NCBI GenBank assembly: GCA_023424785.1
Contig: JAFADP010000146.1
Location: 1 to 14,547 of the forward strand
Source: Bacillota bacterium
GTDB taxonomy: Bacteria; Bacillota; Clostridia; Clostridiales; Clostridiaceae
Direction of reading: 5' to 3'
Length of the DNA stretch: 14,547 nucleotides
In this document: one piece after another, positions 6,309-13,431 of the stretch
How positions within the stretch are numbered: position 1 is the first letter of the stretch
How the letters are laid out: each line of letters begins with the position of its first letter
The notes under the pieces: model-generated
The model's database searches: none
What the model was told of the DNA's origin: nothing
The model's input: the letters and a program-made list of their open reading frames with translations, nothing else
Position numbers and translations under genes: made by a program

Positions 6309-8828
6309 ATGACAGAACAAAAAACATTAAAAGGTTTGACTAATGAAGAAGTAATTAAGTTACAGCAAAAGTATGGGAAAAACCAATTAATTAAGGAGAA
6401 AAAGGAGAATTTTTTAATAAAAATATTAGAAGTTCTTAAAGAGCCTGTTTTCTTATTGTTAATTGTTTCAGCTGTTATTTACTTTATTCTTGGAGAACCT
6501 AAAGATGGTGCTGTAATGCTAATTTTTGTAGTTGTTATGATTGGAATTGATGTAGTTCAGCAATGGAAAACAGATAAAACTCTTAAGGCATTAAAACAAT
6601 TATCTGCACCTCATATTAAAGTTATTAGGGATGGTCAAAGAAGTATTATTAATAGCGAAGATTTAGTGCCTAATGATTTAATGATAATAACAGAAGGTAT
6701 TAAAATTCCTGCTGATGGAAGAATTATTGAATATAGTGACCTTTGCGTAGATGAATCTTCTTTAACGGGAGAAGCAGAAGGTGTATGGAAAACATGCAAT
6801 GCTTTAGAAAGTAAAGATTATTGGAGAAAGGATTATGTATATGCAGGAACCTTAGTTATTCAAGGATATGGAGTTATTAAAGTAGATAAAATAGGGGCAG
6901 AAACTGAATACGGAAAGATAGGAAAGCATATCTATGAAGCTCCAGATAGACCAACTCCATTAGAAAAACAAACTAATAATATTATAAAAATATTTTCAAT
7001 AGTTGCAGGTATATTATTTGTATTAGTTTTTATTACTACATTTTTAAATCTAAGCAATATAAGTATTAAAAGTAGAATTGTAGAAAGTATATTATCTTCT
7101 ATAACTCTTGCAATGGCATTAATTCCAGAAGAGTTTCCTGTTATATTAACAGTTTTTTTATCAATGGGAGCTTGGAGACTTGCTAAAAAGAAATCTTTAG
7201 TTAGAAGACTTACTTCAGTAGAGACACTTGGAGCTGTATCTGTATTATGTGTAGATAAAACTGGAACTATAACTATGAATAAGATGGAAGTAGCTAGCGT
7301 ATGGTCTTTTGATAATAATAGAGAAAACTTATATAGAATTATGGGGATGGCTTGTGAAATTAATCCCTATGATCCAATGGAACAAGCAATTATTAATTAT
7401 TGTGAAAATAATAAAATAATAAAAAGTGACTTGTTTTCAGGAAGCTTAATAAAAGAATATTCTTTTACTAATGAAAGAAAAATGATGGGGCATGTGTGGA
7501 AAAATAGTAATGGCATAGTTATAGCTTCTAAAGGCTCACCTGAAAAAATACTAGCATTATGTAATTTAGATAGTAATGAATTAGATGAAATAAATAATAA
7601 GCTTAACGAATTATCATCTAAGGCATACAGAGTGTTAGCAGTTGGTGAAATGAGAGTTAATGAAGAGGAAGAGGTTCCAAATGAACTAGAAGATTGTAAG
7701 CTAACTTTTTTAGGGCTAGTAGCACTATTAGATCCACCAAGAGAAGATATTAAAAAAGATATTTTGAGTTGTAAGAGAGCTGGAGTAAGGGTTGTAATGA
7801 TAACAGGAGATAATGGAGTTACAGCTAGTGCCATTGCAAAACAAGTTGGAATATCAAATAGGGATATAATAATTACAGGTAATGAAATAGATAATATGAG
7901 TGATGATGAACTTAAAGAAAGAGTAAAGGAAACTAATATTTTCTCAAGAGTAATACCAGCCCATAAAATGAGAATAGTAAGGGCTTTTAAAGAAAATGGT
8001 GAAATTGTTGCAATGACAGGTGATGGAGTAAATGATGCACCAGCATTAAAATATTCAGATATAGGTATATCTATGGGTAAAAGAGGATCAGAAGTTTCAA
8101 AGGAGGCTGCAGATTTAATTTTATTAGATGATAACTTTTCGACAATAGTTAATACTATAAGGGATGGACGAAGAATATATGATAATATAAAGAAGGCTGT
8201 AGGATATGTATTTATAATTCATATACCAATAGCATTATCTTCATTATTTGCACCTTTACTTGGAATAGATTCCTTAAGTTTATTATTACTACCGGTTCAT
8301 GTAGTTCTTTTAGAATTAATAATAGATCCAACATGTTCTATTGTTTTTGAAAGACAACCTGAAGAAGTAGATATAATGGAAAGAAGTCCTAGAAATCCAA
8401 AAGAAAATTTATTAACAATGCAAGTTCTGCTAAAAAGCATTATACAAGGATTGGTACTTTTTATATCATCTTTTGGAACTTATTATTTTGTTTTAGAGAT
8501 ACTTAATGAAGGTGTGGGTATAGCACGATCTATGGGATTATCAATAATAATGATAAGTAATATATTATTAGTTCAAGTTAATAGTTCAAATAAAGAATTT
8601 ATGTATAAGTCAATAAATAGATTAAAGAGAGATAAGGTTATGTTAATAAGTATTATAGGAACTATTATTGGCTTAATAATTATGCTTTATACACCATTAT
8701 CAAAATTTTTGAAATTGAGTCCATTAAATTTAAAAGAAATCTTAATAGTAATAATTATTTCAGTAATATCAGTTTTATGGTATGAAGTTATAAAGTTGAT
8801 AAAGCATAAAAAAGATAATATATTGTAA
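6309..8828 (+). CDS. P-type cation-transporting ATPase, P2-like, predicted transition-metal exporter
   Basis: This 839-residue pump couples ATP hydrolysis to cation movement out of the cytoplasm. It starts with a P2-type N-terminal cation-ATPase segment (LTNEEVIKLQQKYGKNQL). The actuator loop has TGEA at 153-156 instead of the usual TGES. The phosphorylated Asp316 lies in DKTGT, and TGDGVNDAP is at 570-578. The core architecture is M1-M2, M3-M4 and M5-M10, with no N-terminal heavy-metal domain and no CPC motif. M4 has PEEFP at 273-277. M5 has His638 (HIP), and M6 has Glu669, Asp673 and Cys676 (DPTC). This His/Cys/acid set differs from SERCA-type calcium sites. AGGAGGG at 6299-6305 supports the ATG, with a short gap. 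The upstream riboswitch argues for Co2+, Ni2+ or Fe2+ as substrate; by protein family alone it would be called a Ca2+ or Mn2+ pump. Confidence 0.92.
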   Translation: MTEQKTLKGLTNEEVIKLQQKYGKNQLIKEKKENFLIKILEVLKEPVFLLLIVSAVIYFILGEPKDGAVMLIFVVVMIGIDVVQQWKTDKTLKALKQLSAPHIKVIRDGQRSIINSEDLVPNDLMIITEGIKIPADGRIIEYSDLCVDESSLTGEAEGVWKTCNALESKDYWRKDYVYAGTLVIQGYGVIKVDKIGAETEYGKIGKHIYEAPDRPTPLEKQTNNIIKIFSIVAGILFVLVFITTFLNLSNISIKSRIVESILSSITLAMALIPEEFPVILTVFLSMGAWRLAKKKSLVRRLTSVETLGAVSVLCVDKTGTITMNKMEVASVWSFDNNRENLYRIMGMACEINPYDPMEQAIINYCENNKIIKSDLFSGSLIKEYSFTNERKMMGHVWKNSNGIVIASKGSPEKILALCNLDSNELDEINNKLNELSSKAYRVLAVGEMRVNEEEEVPNELEDCKLTFLGLVALLDPPREDIKKDILSCKRAGVRVVMITGDNGVTASAIAKQVGISNRDIIITGNEIDNMSDDELKERVKETNIFSRVIPAHKMRIVRAFKENGEIVAMTGDGVNDAPALKYSDIGISMGKRGSEVSKEAADLILLDDNFSTIVNTIRDGRRIYDNIKKAVGYVFIIHIPIALSSLFAPLLGIDSLSLLLLPVHVVLLELIIDPTCSIVFERQPEEVDIMERSPRNPKENLLTMQVLLKSIIQGLVLFISSFGTYYFVLEILNEGVGIARSMGLSIIMISNILLVQVNSSNKEFMYKSINRLKRDKVMLISIIGTIIGLIIMLYTPLSKFLKLSPLNLKEILIVIIISVISVLWYEVIKLIKHKKDNIL

Positions 8829-8891
8829 TAGAATGTATATACAAAAGTAGCAATATATTGTATTATAAAAGTGATAAATAATATGAATGTG

Positions 8892-8920
8892 TTGTTATAC
8901 AAAGGTTATTTGTATATATT
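8892..8920 (+). promoter_or_regulatory. promoter of the nitrite/sulfite reductase gene
   Basis: TTGTTA (8892-8897) and TATATT (8915-8920) are separated by exactly 17 bases and lie about 30 bases before the reductase start codon. The spacer is almost filled by an inverted repeat, so the promoter looks regulated. No terminator is visible after the ATPase gene, so some read-through is possible. Confidence 0.6.
8896..8916 (+). promoter_or_regulatory. inverted-repeat operator inside the reductase promoter
   Basis: TATACAAA (8896-8903) and TTTGTATA (8909-8916) form a perfect 8-bp inverted repeat with a 5-base centre. They overlap the end of the -35 box, the spacer and the start of the -10 box, where a bound dimeric repressor would block RNA polymerase. 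A further TATACAAA half-site is at 8838-8845. I do not recognise the binding protein; the site does not match the Rex, LexA or Fur consensus. Confidence 0.55.
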
Positions 8921-8933
8921 ATAAATTTTATAA
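8919..8933 (+). promoter_or_regulatory. PerR-box-like palindrome at the reductase transcription start
   Basis: TTATAAA-T-TTTATAA is a perfect 7-1-7 palindrome right after the -10 box. It agrees with the PerR box (TTATAATNATTATAA) at all but two specified positions. Palindromes built only from A and T arise easily here, so a role is uncertain. Confidence 0.25.
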
Positions 8934-8947
8934 AAGTAGGTGATCTT

Positions 8948-10498
8948 ATGAATAAGTTAAAAGATATACTTAGAGATGAAATAGAAGAGTTTAGAAAAGT
9001 TGGAGCAGATTTTAAAGAAGGTAAAATATCAGTAATGGAATTTAAGCATTCATCTGGTGGTTTTGGAGTATATGCTCATCGTGGTGGAAAAGAATTTATG
9101 GTAAGACTTAGAATTCCATCTGGAGTAACTAATGTAGAAGAGTTAAAGATTGTATATGATTTTGCTAAAAAGTATAATCTAGAAGGAATACACCTTACAA
9201 CTCGTCAAGCAATACAATTACATGGTATGGACATAGATGAAATTTGTGATTTAATGAGAGATGCGTTAGATGTAAATTTATTTACAAGAGGAGCAGGAGG
9301 AAACTTTCCAAGAAATGTTGCTCTTTCTCCACTAAGTGGTGTAGATAAAAAAGAGCCTTTTGATCCAACACCATATGCATTATCAGTAGGAAATCACTTT
9401 TTAAGAAAAATATACACATATCATCTTCCAAGAAAGTTAAAGGTATCATTCTCAAACTCAAGTGAAGATACTGCACACTGTACAGTACAAGATTTAGGAT
9501 TTTTAGCTGTGGAGAAAGATGGTAAAGACTATTTTAAGGTATATATAGGTGGTGGACTTGGAAATAATCCAAGAAAAGCTATAGAACTAGATGAACTTAT
9601 AGAGCCAAAGGATGTAATTTATCACATAGAAGGTATGACTAAATTATTTATTAATGAAGGTGATTATAAAAATAAAGCAAAAGCTAGAATAAGATATATT
9701 GCAGATAGAATGGGAGATGAGGCTTTTGCAAAATTATATAAAGAATATGTTCAAGAAGAAAAGAATAAAGGTAATTTAGATTTAAATATAGAACTTCCAT
9801 CTATCTCTAAGCAAGGAAAAACAACATCTATAAAAGATAATAGACTATATGAACAAAAACAAGCAGGACTATATTCTGTTTACATTCATCCAGTTGGAGG
9901 ACAATTAAAGTTAGAAGACTTAAAGAAAATAATAGATATACTAGAAAGTTATGAAGATATTGATATTAGATTATCAATGGATGAAGGAGTATATATAAGA
10001 AATCTTAATGGAGATGAAGCAGAAAAAGTTCTTGAAATAACTAAGGATATTGGAGTGTGTACAGAGCTTCAAAAGAGTGTTTCTTGTATAGGTGTTCCTA
10101 CATGTCAAATTGGTATAGGAAACAGCCAAAAGCTATTAAAAGATATAATTGCGTATTTTAAGGAAAAAGAATATGAACTAGATATATTACCTAAAATTTT
10201 TATTTCAGGATGTCCAAATTCATGTGGAGTACATGAAATTGGTAAGATAGGTTTTACTGGAAAGAAGAAGAGAGTAGAGGATACGCCTCAAGATGTCTTT
10301 ACATTATTCATAGGTGGAGAGTTAGGAGAAAATAAAACGAAGTTAGGATGTAATAAAGGTGATATGTTACCGGATAGAATTCCAGAGTTTTTATATGAGC
10401 TAGCTAAGAAAATTGAAAATGATAAACTAACTTTTGATGAGTATATAATTCAAAAAGAAGAACATTTAAATAATCTTATTGAAAGTTATATAGTATAA
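8948..10498 (+). CDS. sirohaem-dependent nitrite/sulfite reductase, single chain
   Basis: This 516-residue soluble enzyme carries out six-electron reduction of sulfite to sulfide or nitrite to ammonia at a coupled sirohaem and [4Fe-4S] centre. The cluster ligands are Cys380 and Cys386 (CIGVPTC) and Cys422 and Cys426 (CPNSC), the classic C-x5-C and C-x3-C pattern. The two ferredoxin-like half-domains are recognisable from MVRLRIPSGV and HLTTRQAIQLHG, and from the GAGGNFPRN and SNSSEDTAHC stretches that line the sirohaem pocket. The start is supported by AGGTGATC (8938-8945), a long anti-Shine-Dalgarno match very close to the ATG. No flavoprotein or ferredoxin gene adjoins it, so the electron donor is probably a ferredoxin encoded elsewhere. 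It has its own promoter and operator and a strong terminator. Nitrite and sulfite cannot be told apart from sequence. Confidence 0.9.
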   Translation: MNKLKDILRDEIEEFRKVGADFKEGKISVMEFKHSSGGFGVYAHRGGKEFMVRLRIPSGVTNVEELKIVYDFAKKYNLEGIHLTTRQAIQLHGMDIDEICDLMRDALDVNLFTRGAGGNFPRNVALSPLSGVDKKEPFDPTPYALSVGNHFLRKIYTYHLPRKLKVSFSNSSEDTAHCTVQDLGFLAVEKDGKDYFKVYIGGGLGNNPRKAIELDELIEPKDVIYHIEGMTKLFINEGDYKNKAKARIRYIADRMGDEAFAKLYKEYVQEEKNKGNLDLNIELPSISKQGKTTSIKDNRLYEQKQAGLYSVYIHPVGGQLKLEDLKKIIDILESYEDIDIRLSMDEGVYIRNLNGDEAEKVLEITKDIGVCTELQKSVSCIGVPTCQIGIGNSQKLLKDIIAYFKEKEYELDILPKIFISGCPNSCGVHEIGKIGFTGKKKRVEDTPQDVFTLFIGGELGENKTKLGCNKGDMLPDRIPEFLYELAKKIENDKLTFDEYIIQKEEHLNNLIESYIV

Positions 10499-10538
10499 AA
10501 AATAAGAGTGATAACTACTTAGTTATCACTCTTATTTT
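10499..10538. terminator. bidirectional terminator between convergent genes
   Basis: Bases 10499-10517 and 10520-10538 are perfect 19-base inverted repeats around a 2-base centre; the real loop will be 4-6 bases. The outer ends give AAAA on one side and TTTT on the other, so the hairpin ends with a T run on both strands. It begins right after the reductase stop and lies 29 bases from the end of the response-regulator gene on the other strand, serving both. Confidence 0.9.
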
Positions 10539-10566
10539 GGTTATATTTATGGGATTTGGGGGCTAA

Positions 10567-11289
10567 TTAATTAGATTTTATGGAATCTTCTTCAATCATT
10601 CTATATCCTACACCAAGTTCAGTAAAAATATATTGAGGATCTCCAGGGTTTTTCTCTATTTTACGACGAATATTTGCCATATTAACTCGTAAAGTTTGAG
10701 TATTTTGATAATCTGAGAAAGGTCCCCATATTTTTGAAATTATAAAATCATAAGTTAGTACCTTCCCAGAGCTTTGTGCTAAAAGTGATAATATTTTATA
10801 TTCTATTAAAGTTAAATGAACTTCAACGTTATTAATAAGCACCTTTCTTTTTAAAAAATCTATACTTAATTCCTTTGCTTTAAAACTAGCACTAGGAGAG
10901 TCATATCCAGTTTCCATTTTTATATTATGGCGAATTGCTGTACGAATTCTGGCCAAAAGCTCATCTGTTCCAAAAGGCTTAGTTATATAGTCATCTGCTC
11001 CTAGATCTAAAGCTTGAACTTTTTCTTTTTCTTGGCTTCTTGCAGATAAAACTATAATAGGGATTGATGACCATTTTCTTACTTCTCTTATTACATCTAA
11101 ACCATCCATATCAGGAAGTCCTAAGTCAAGTAAAACAACATCAGGACAATGAGATGGAATAATAGAAAGTGCATCTTTTCCGTTATCACATTTAATAAAT
11201 TTATAGTTATTACTATCTAAAGCTGTTGCTACAAAATTTCTGATATTTTTTTCATCTTCAACAATTAATATTTTTCCTAGATTATTCAT
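10567..11289 (-). CDS. kdpE: KdpE-like OmpR-family response regulator
   Basis: This 240-residue DNA-binding regulator is the partner of the sensor kinase encoded just upstream. The receiver domain (about 5-118) has the acidic pair Glu11-Asp12, phospho-acceptor Asp55 (LLDLGLPDMDG), Ser82 and Lys104 (TKPF). A winged-helix domain (about 133-235) follows, ending in TELGVGYRMIEED as is typical of KdpE. The ATG overlaps the end of the kinase gene by 8 bases and has AAGGAG (complement of 11299-11304) inside it, so the two are translationally coupled. KdpE normally activates the kdpFABC high-affinity K+ pump genes; none are in this window, so the target is either distant or different. Confidence 0.88.
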   Translation of the reverse strand: MNNLGKILIVEDEKNIRNFVATALDSNNYKFIKCDNGKDALSIIPSHCPDVVLLDLGLPDMDGLDVIREVRKWSSIPIIVLSARSQEKEKVQALDLGADDYITKPFGTDELLARIRTAIRHNIKMETGYDSPSASFKAKELSIDFLKRKVLINNVEVHLTLIEYKILSLLAQSSGKVLTYDFIISKIWGPFSDYQNTQTLRVNMANIRRKIEKNPGDPQYIFTELGVGYRMIEEDSIKSN

Positions 11290-12820
11290 ACATATTATCT
11301 CCTTCTAAAGGTAGAGAGAAAGAAAAAGTTGATCCACCATTAAGGTTGTTTTTAGCTAAAATATCTCCACCGTGTGCTTTAATAATAGTTTTACATATAG
11401 ATAATCCTATTCCCATTCCTTTTGCTGAATCACTACTAGAGTTTTCATTTAGTGAATATCCATCAAAAATATTATCTATATTATCAGCATTTAATCCAAT
11501 TCCATTATCTACAATATTAAATATAATTTTATTATCATTCTTTTCAACAATTAATTTTATAGGTTTAGTGCTTTTTGAATGTTTAATAGAATTTTCAATT
11601 AAATTTAATATTACTTGTTCAATTAGAGTTGCATCCATTGGTATCATAATAAATTCATCAGGAATTTTAACTAATACGTTAGTATAAGGATACCTTTTTT
11701 TAAGCCTCATAATACTTTCAGATACAACCTCTTCTAATGGCTCTAAAGTTTTAGATACAGTAGCATTTGTTTCATTAATTCTAGTAACAGATAATAAATT
11801 TTCTACCATGTTTAAAAGCCAATTAGAATCTTCATTTATACTTTTTATAAGTTTATTTCTTTCATCATTATCATTTAATAAGCATTTATCTTCTAATAAA
11901 ATAGAGCTTGCACCAATAATAGCTGTTAATGGTGTTCTTAAATCATGAGATATAGCTCTTAATAAATTTGCCTTCATTTTTTCTTTCTCAGTTTCTATAG
12001 CAAGATACTTTTGTTTTTCAGATAAGTACAATCTCTCTAAAGTCATAGATACTTCAGATGTTATTAATTCAAGAAAAGTAAGGACACTTTTATCTAAGGA
12101 TAAATCTGCTTTATTACATAATCCAATTACTCCAAAAACAGCATTTTGAGAAGCAATTGGAATATATGTGCAATGAGTATTTTTGAAAAATCTTGTTTTA
12201 TAACCAGCAGACATATTATGTTTATATACCCAATCTGCAATTAACTCTTCATTAGAATCATTTAAATAATTTTTTTCTTTTATATTTAAAGCATTAATAA
12301 ATTTTTTTTTATTATTTCCTTTATATAAATAAAATATAGAAGAGGAGTTACTTATTTCAACTGCATATTCTAAAGTTAAATTAATTATTTCATCAACTTC
12401 ACTAATTGCTAAAAAACTATTACTTATTTCTCTTAATTTTTGAGCCTTTTCTTCTCTATCACAAACTAATTTCATTTGTTTTTTTATATTTACAGTCATT
12501 GTACTTATTATTATAGATATTATTAGCATACTTAAAAATGTTAATGGATAGCCATTCATAATAAAGTTAATTTCGAAGTATGGATAAGTAAAATAATAAT
12601 TTACTCCAATTACTCCCAAAATAGATGCTATAATTCCCCAAATGTAACCAGACGTTATTCTTGATATTACTACTACAGCAAGTATATAAATAACATCAAC
12701 ACTAAATCTTATATCTGTGACTTTTACAAAAGAAAAACATAATAGAGTGGCTATCATTAAGGTTATAAAAGTTTTAAAAATATCTTCCATATATATATAT
12801 TCTTTATTATGTGTATTCAT
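11282..12820 (-). CDS. KdpD-like sensor histidine kinase lacking the KdpD/Usp N-terminal domains
   Basis: This 512-residue membrane kinase corresponds to the C-terminal half of KdpD. It begins with four closely packed transmembrane helices (about 14-112, the DUF4118 region). A GAF-like domain (about 130-260) follows, then HisKA with phosphorylated His292 (ISHDLRTPL), then the HATPase domain with NLIENSIKH, VDNGIGL and GMGIGLSI boxes. Full KdpD is about 900 residues because of an extra cytoplasmic KdpD plus UspA-like region; here it is absent. The start is real: AAGGGGG lies 7 bases before the ATG and a TATAAT box just upstream, so this is a naturally short form and not a cut gene. It forms an operon with the kdpE-like gene. 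Signal unknown; K+ or a stress cue sensed by the GAF domain are inferences. Confidence 0.87.
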   Translation of the reverse strand: MNTHNKEYIYMEDIFKTFITLMIATLLCFSFVKVTDIRFSVDVIYILAVVVISRITSGYIWGIIASILGVIGVNYYFTYPYFEINFIMNGYPLTFLSMLIISIIISTMTVNIKKQMKLVCDREEKAQKLREISNSFLAISEVDEIINLTLEYAVEISNSSSIFYLYKGNNKKKFINALNIKEKNYLNDSNEELIADWVYKHNMSAGYKTRFFKNTHCTYIPIASQNAVFGVIGLCNKADLSLDKSVLTFLELITSEVSMTLERLYLSEKQKYLAIETEKEKMKANLLRAISHDLRTPLTAIIGASSILLEDKCLLNDNDERNKLIKSINEDSNWLLNMVENLLSVTRINETNATVSKTLEPLEEVVSESIMRLKKRYPYTNVLVKIPDEFIMIPMDATLIEQVILNLIENSIKHSKSTKPIKLIVEKNDNKIIFNIVDNGIGLNADNIDNIFDGYSLNENSSSDSAKGMGIGLSICKTIIKAHGGDILAKNNLNGGSTFSFSLPLEGDNMYE

Positions 12821-12842
12821 ATAACTACCCCCTTACTTTTTG

Positions 12843-12848
12843 ATTATA
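12843..12848 (-). promoter_or_regulatory. -10 box of the kinase-regulator operon promoter
   Basis: On the minus strand a perfect TATAAT, preceded by TAG, lies about 23 bases before the kinase ATG. That leaves a very short leader with the AAGGGGG ribosome binding site (complement of 12828-12834). No good TTGACA-like -35 box sits 16-18 bases upstream, so the promoter may be weak or activator-dependent. Confidence 0.4.
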
Positions 12849-12905
12849 CTATAAATAGGGTAATTTTGGATATAAAGACCTTGTTAAAAAAGTATGAATA
12901 ATATT

Positions 12906-12943
12906 GTGTGAGAATTTAACCTTAATGTGCGAAATTCTCACAC
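12906..12943 (+). repeat. left-end hairpin of the IS605 element
   Basis: GTGTGAGAATTT (12906-12917) and AAATTCTCACAC (12932-12943) form a perfect 12-bp stem with a 14-base loop. IS200/IS605 transposases recognise such subterminal hairpins as single-stranded DNA. No T run follows on either strand, which argues against a terminator. Confidence 0.65.
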
Positions 12944-12969
12944 CTTCTAAAGTGGGAGATGGATAGTAC

Positions 12970-12983
12970 TTGACGATAGTCAA
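12970..12983 (+). repeat. small hairpin TTGAC-gata-GTCAA in the IS leader
   Basis: A 5-bp inverted repeat with a 4-base loop lies between the left-end hairpin and tnpA. It could be a second element of the left end or a structure in the tnpA leader. A TATAAT at 12998-13003 follows, but the TTGACG here is 22 bases away, too far to serve as its -35 box. Confidence 0.3.
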
Positions 12984-13033
12984 CAAGAATAGCACAATAT
13001 AATCGTAGTAAATGATAGAAATGAGGAATATAA

Positions 13034-13431
13034 ATAGATTTAGACACTAATAATCATTCAGTATTCAAGTTATCATATCACTTAGTATTGGTTATAAAAT
13101 ATCGTAGAAAAGTAATTGATTATGATATATCCAATAGATTGAAGGAAATATTTGAGTATATTTCACCTAAGTACAATGTGACTTTAGAAGAATGGAATCA
13201 TGACAAAGACCATGTTCACTTACTATTTAGAGGTTCACCAAATACAGAAATATCTAAATTTCTAAATGCTTATAAATCTGCTAGTAGTAGACTTATAAAA
13301 AAGAATATCCGAATATAAGAAAACAACTTTGGAAAGAATACTTTTGGAGTAGAAGTTATTGCTTATTAACTACTGGTGGAGCACCCATTGAAGTAGTAAG
13401 AAAATACATTGAAAATCAGGGGATGAAATGA
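13034..13431 (+). pseudogene. tnpA: IS200/IS605 Y1 transposase TnpA, start codon lost and frameshifted
   Basis: Reading from 13034 gives the usual TnpA beginning (xDLDTNNHSVFKLSYHLVLV), but the first codon is ATA where ATG is expected. The site is preceded by GAGGAA (13023-13028) at a normal distance, and a TAA at 13031-13033 blocks any earlier start. A TTG at 13088 would remove about 18 residues, including part of the first beta strand. The HUH metal-binding pair is present (DHVHLLF; His codons 13211 and 13217). In the A run at 13297-13302 one A is missing: the frame then hits TAA at 13316-13318. From 13303 the adjacent frame continues the family sequence (EYPNIRKQLWKEYFW) through the catalytic Tyr at 13405-13407 (KYIENQ) to TGA at 13429-13431. 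HUH and Tyr are thus split. Programmed slippage or a read error on the A run are alternatives. Confidence 0.85.

Noticed and set aside
7397..7834. Minus-strand open frame of 145 codons inside the P-type ATPase gene
   Set aside because: Ser/Leu-rich shadow of conserved ATPase sequence with no recognisable domain or start signals.
8896..8916. Rex (NADH-sensing) operator in the reductase promoter
   Set aside because: Rex sites follow a TTGTGAA/TTCACAA-like pattern; the arms here are TATACAAA/TTTGTATA.
11346..11687. Plus-strand open frame opposite the kinase ATPase domain
   Set aside because: It is the complement of conserved HATPase boxes and has no independent support.
12906..12943. Perfect 12-bp hairpin read as an intrinsic terminator
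   Set aside because: No T run follows on either strand and both sides are gene starts, not ends; it fits the IS605 left end better.
12970..13003. TTGACG with TATAAT as a tnpA promoter
   Set aside because: The boxes are 22 bases apart, outside the workable sigma-A range; only the TATAAT is plausible.
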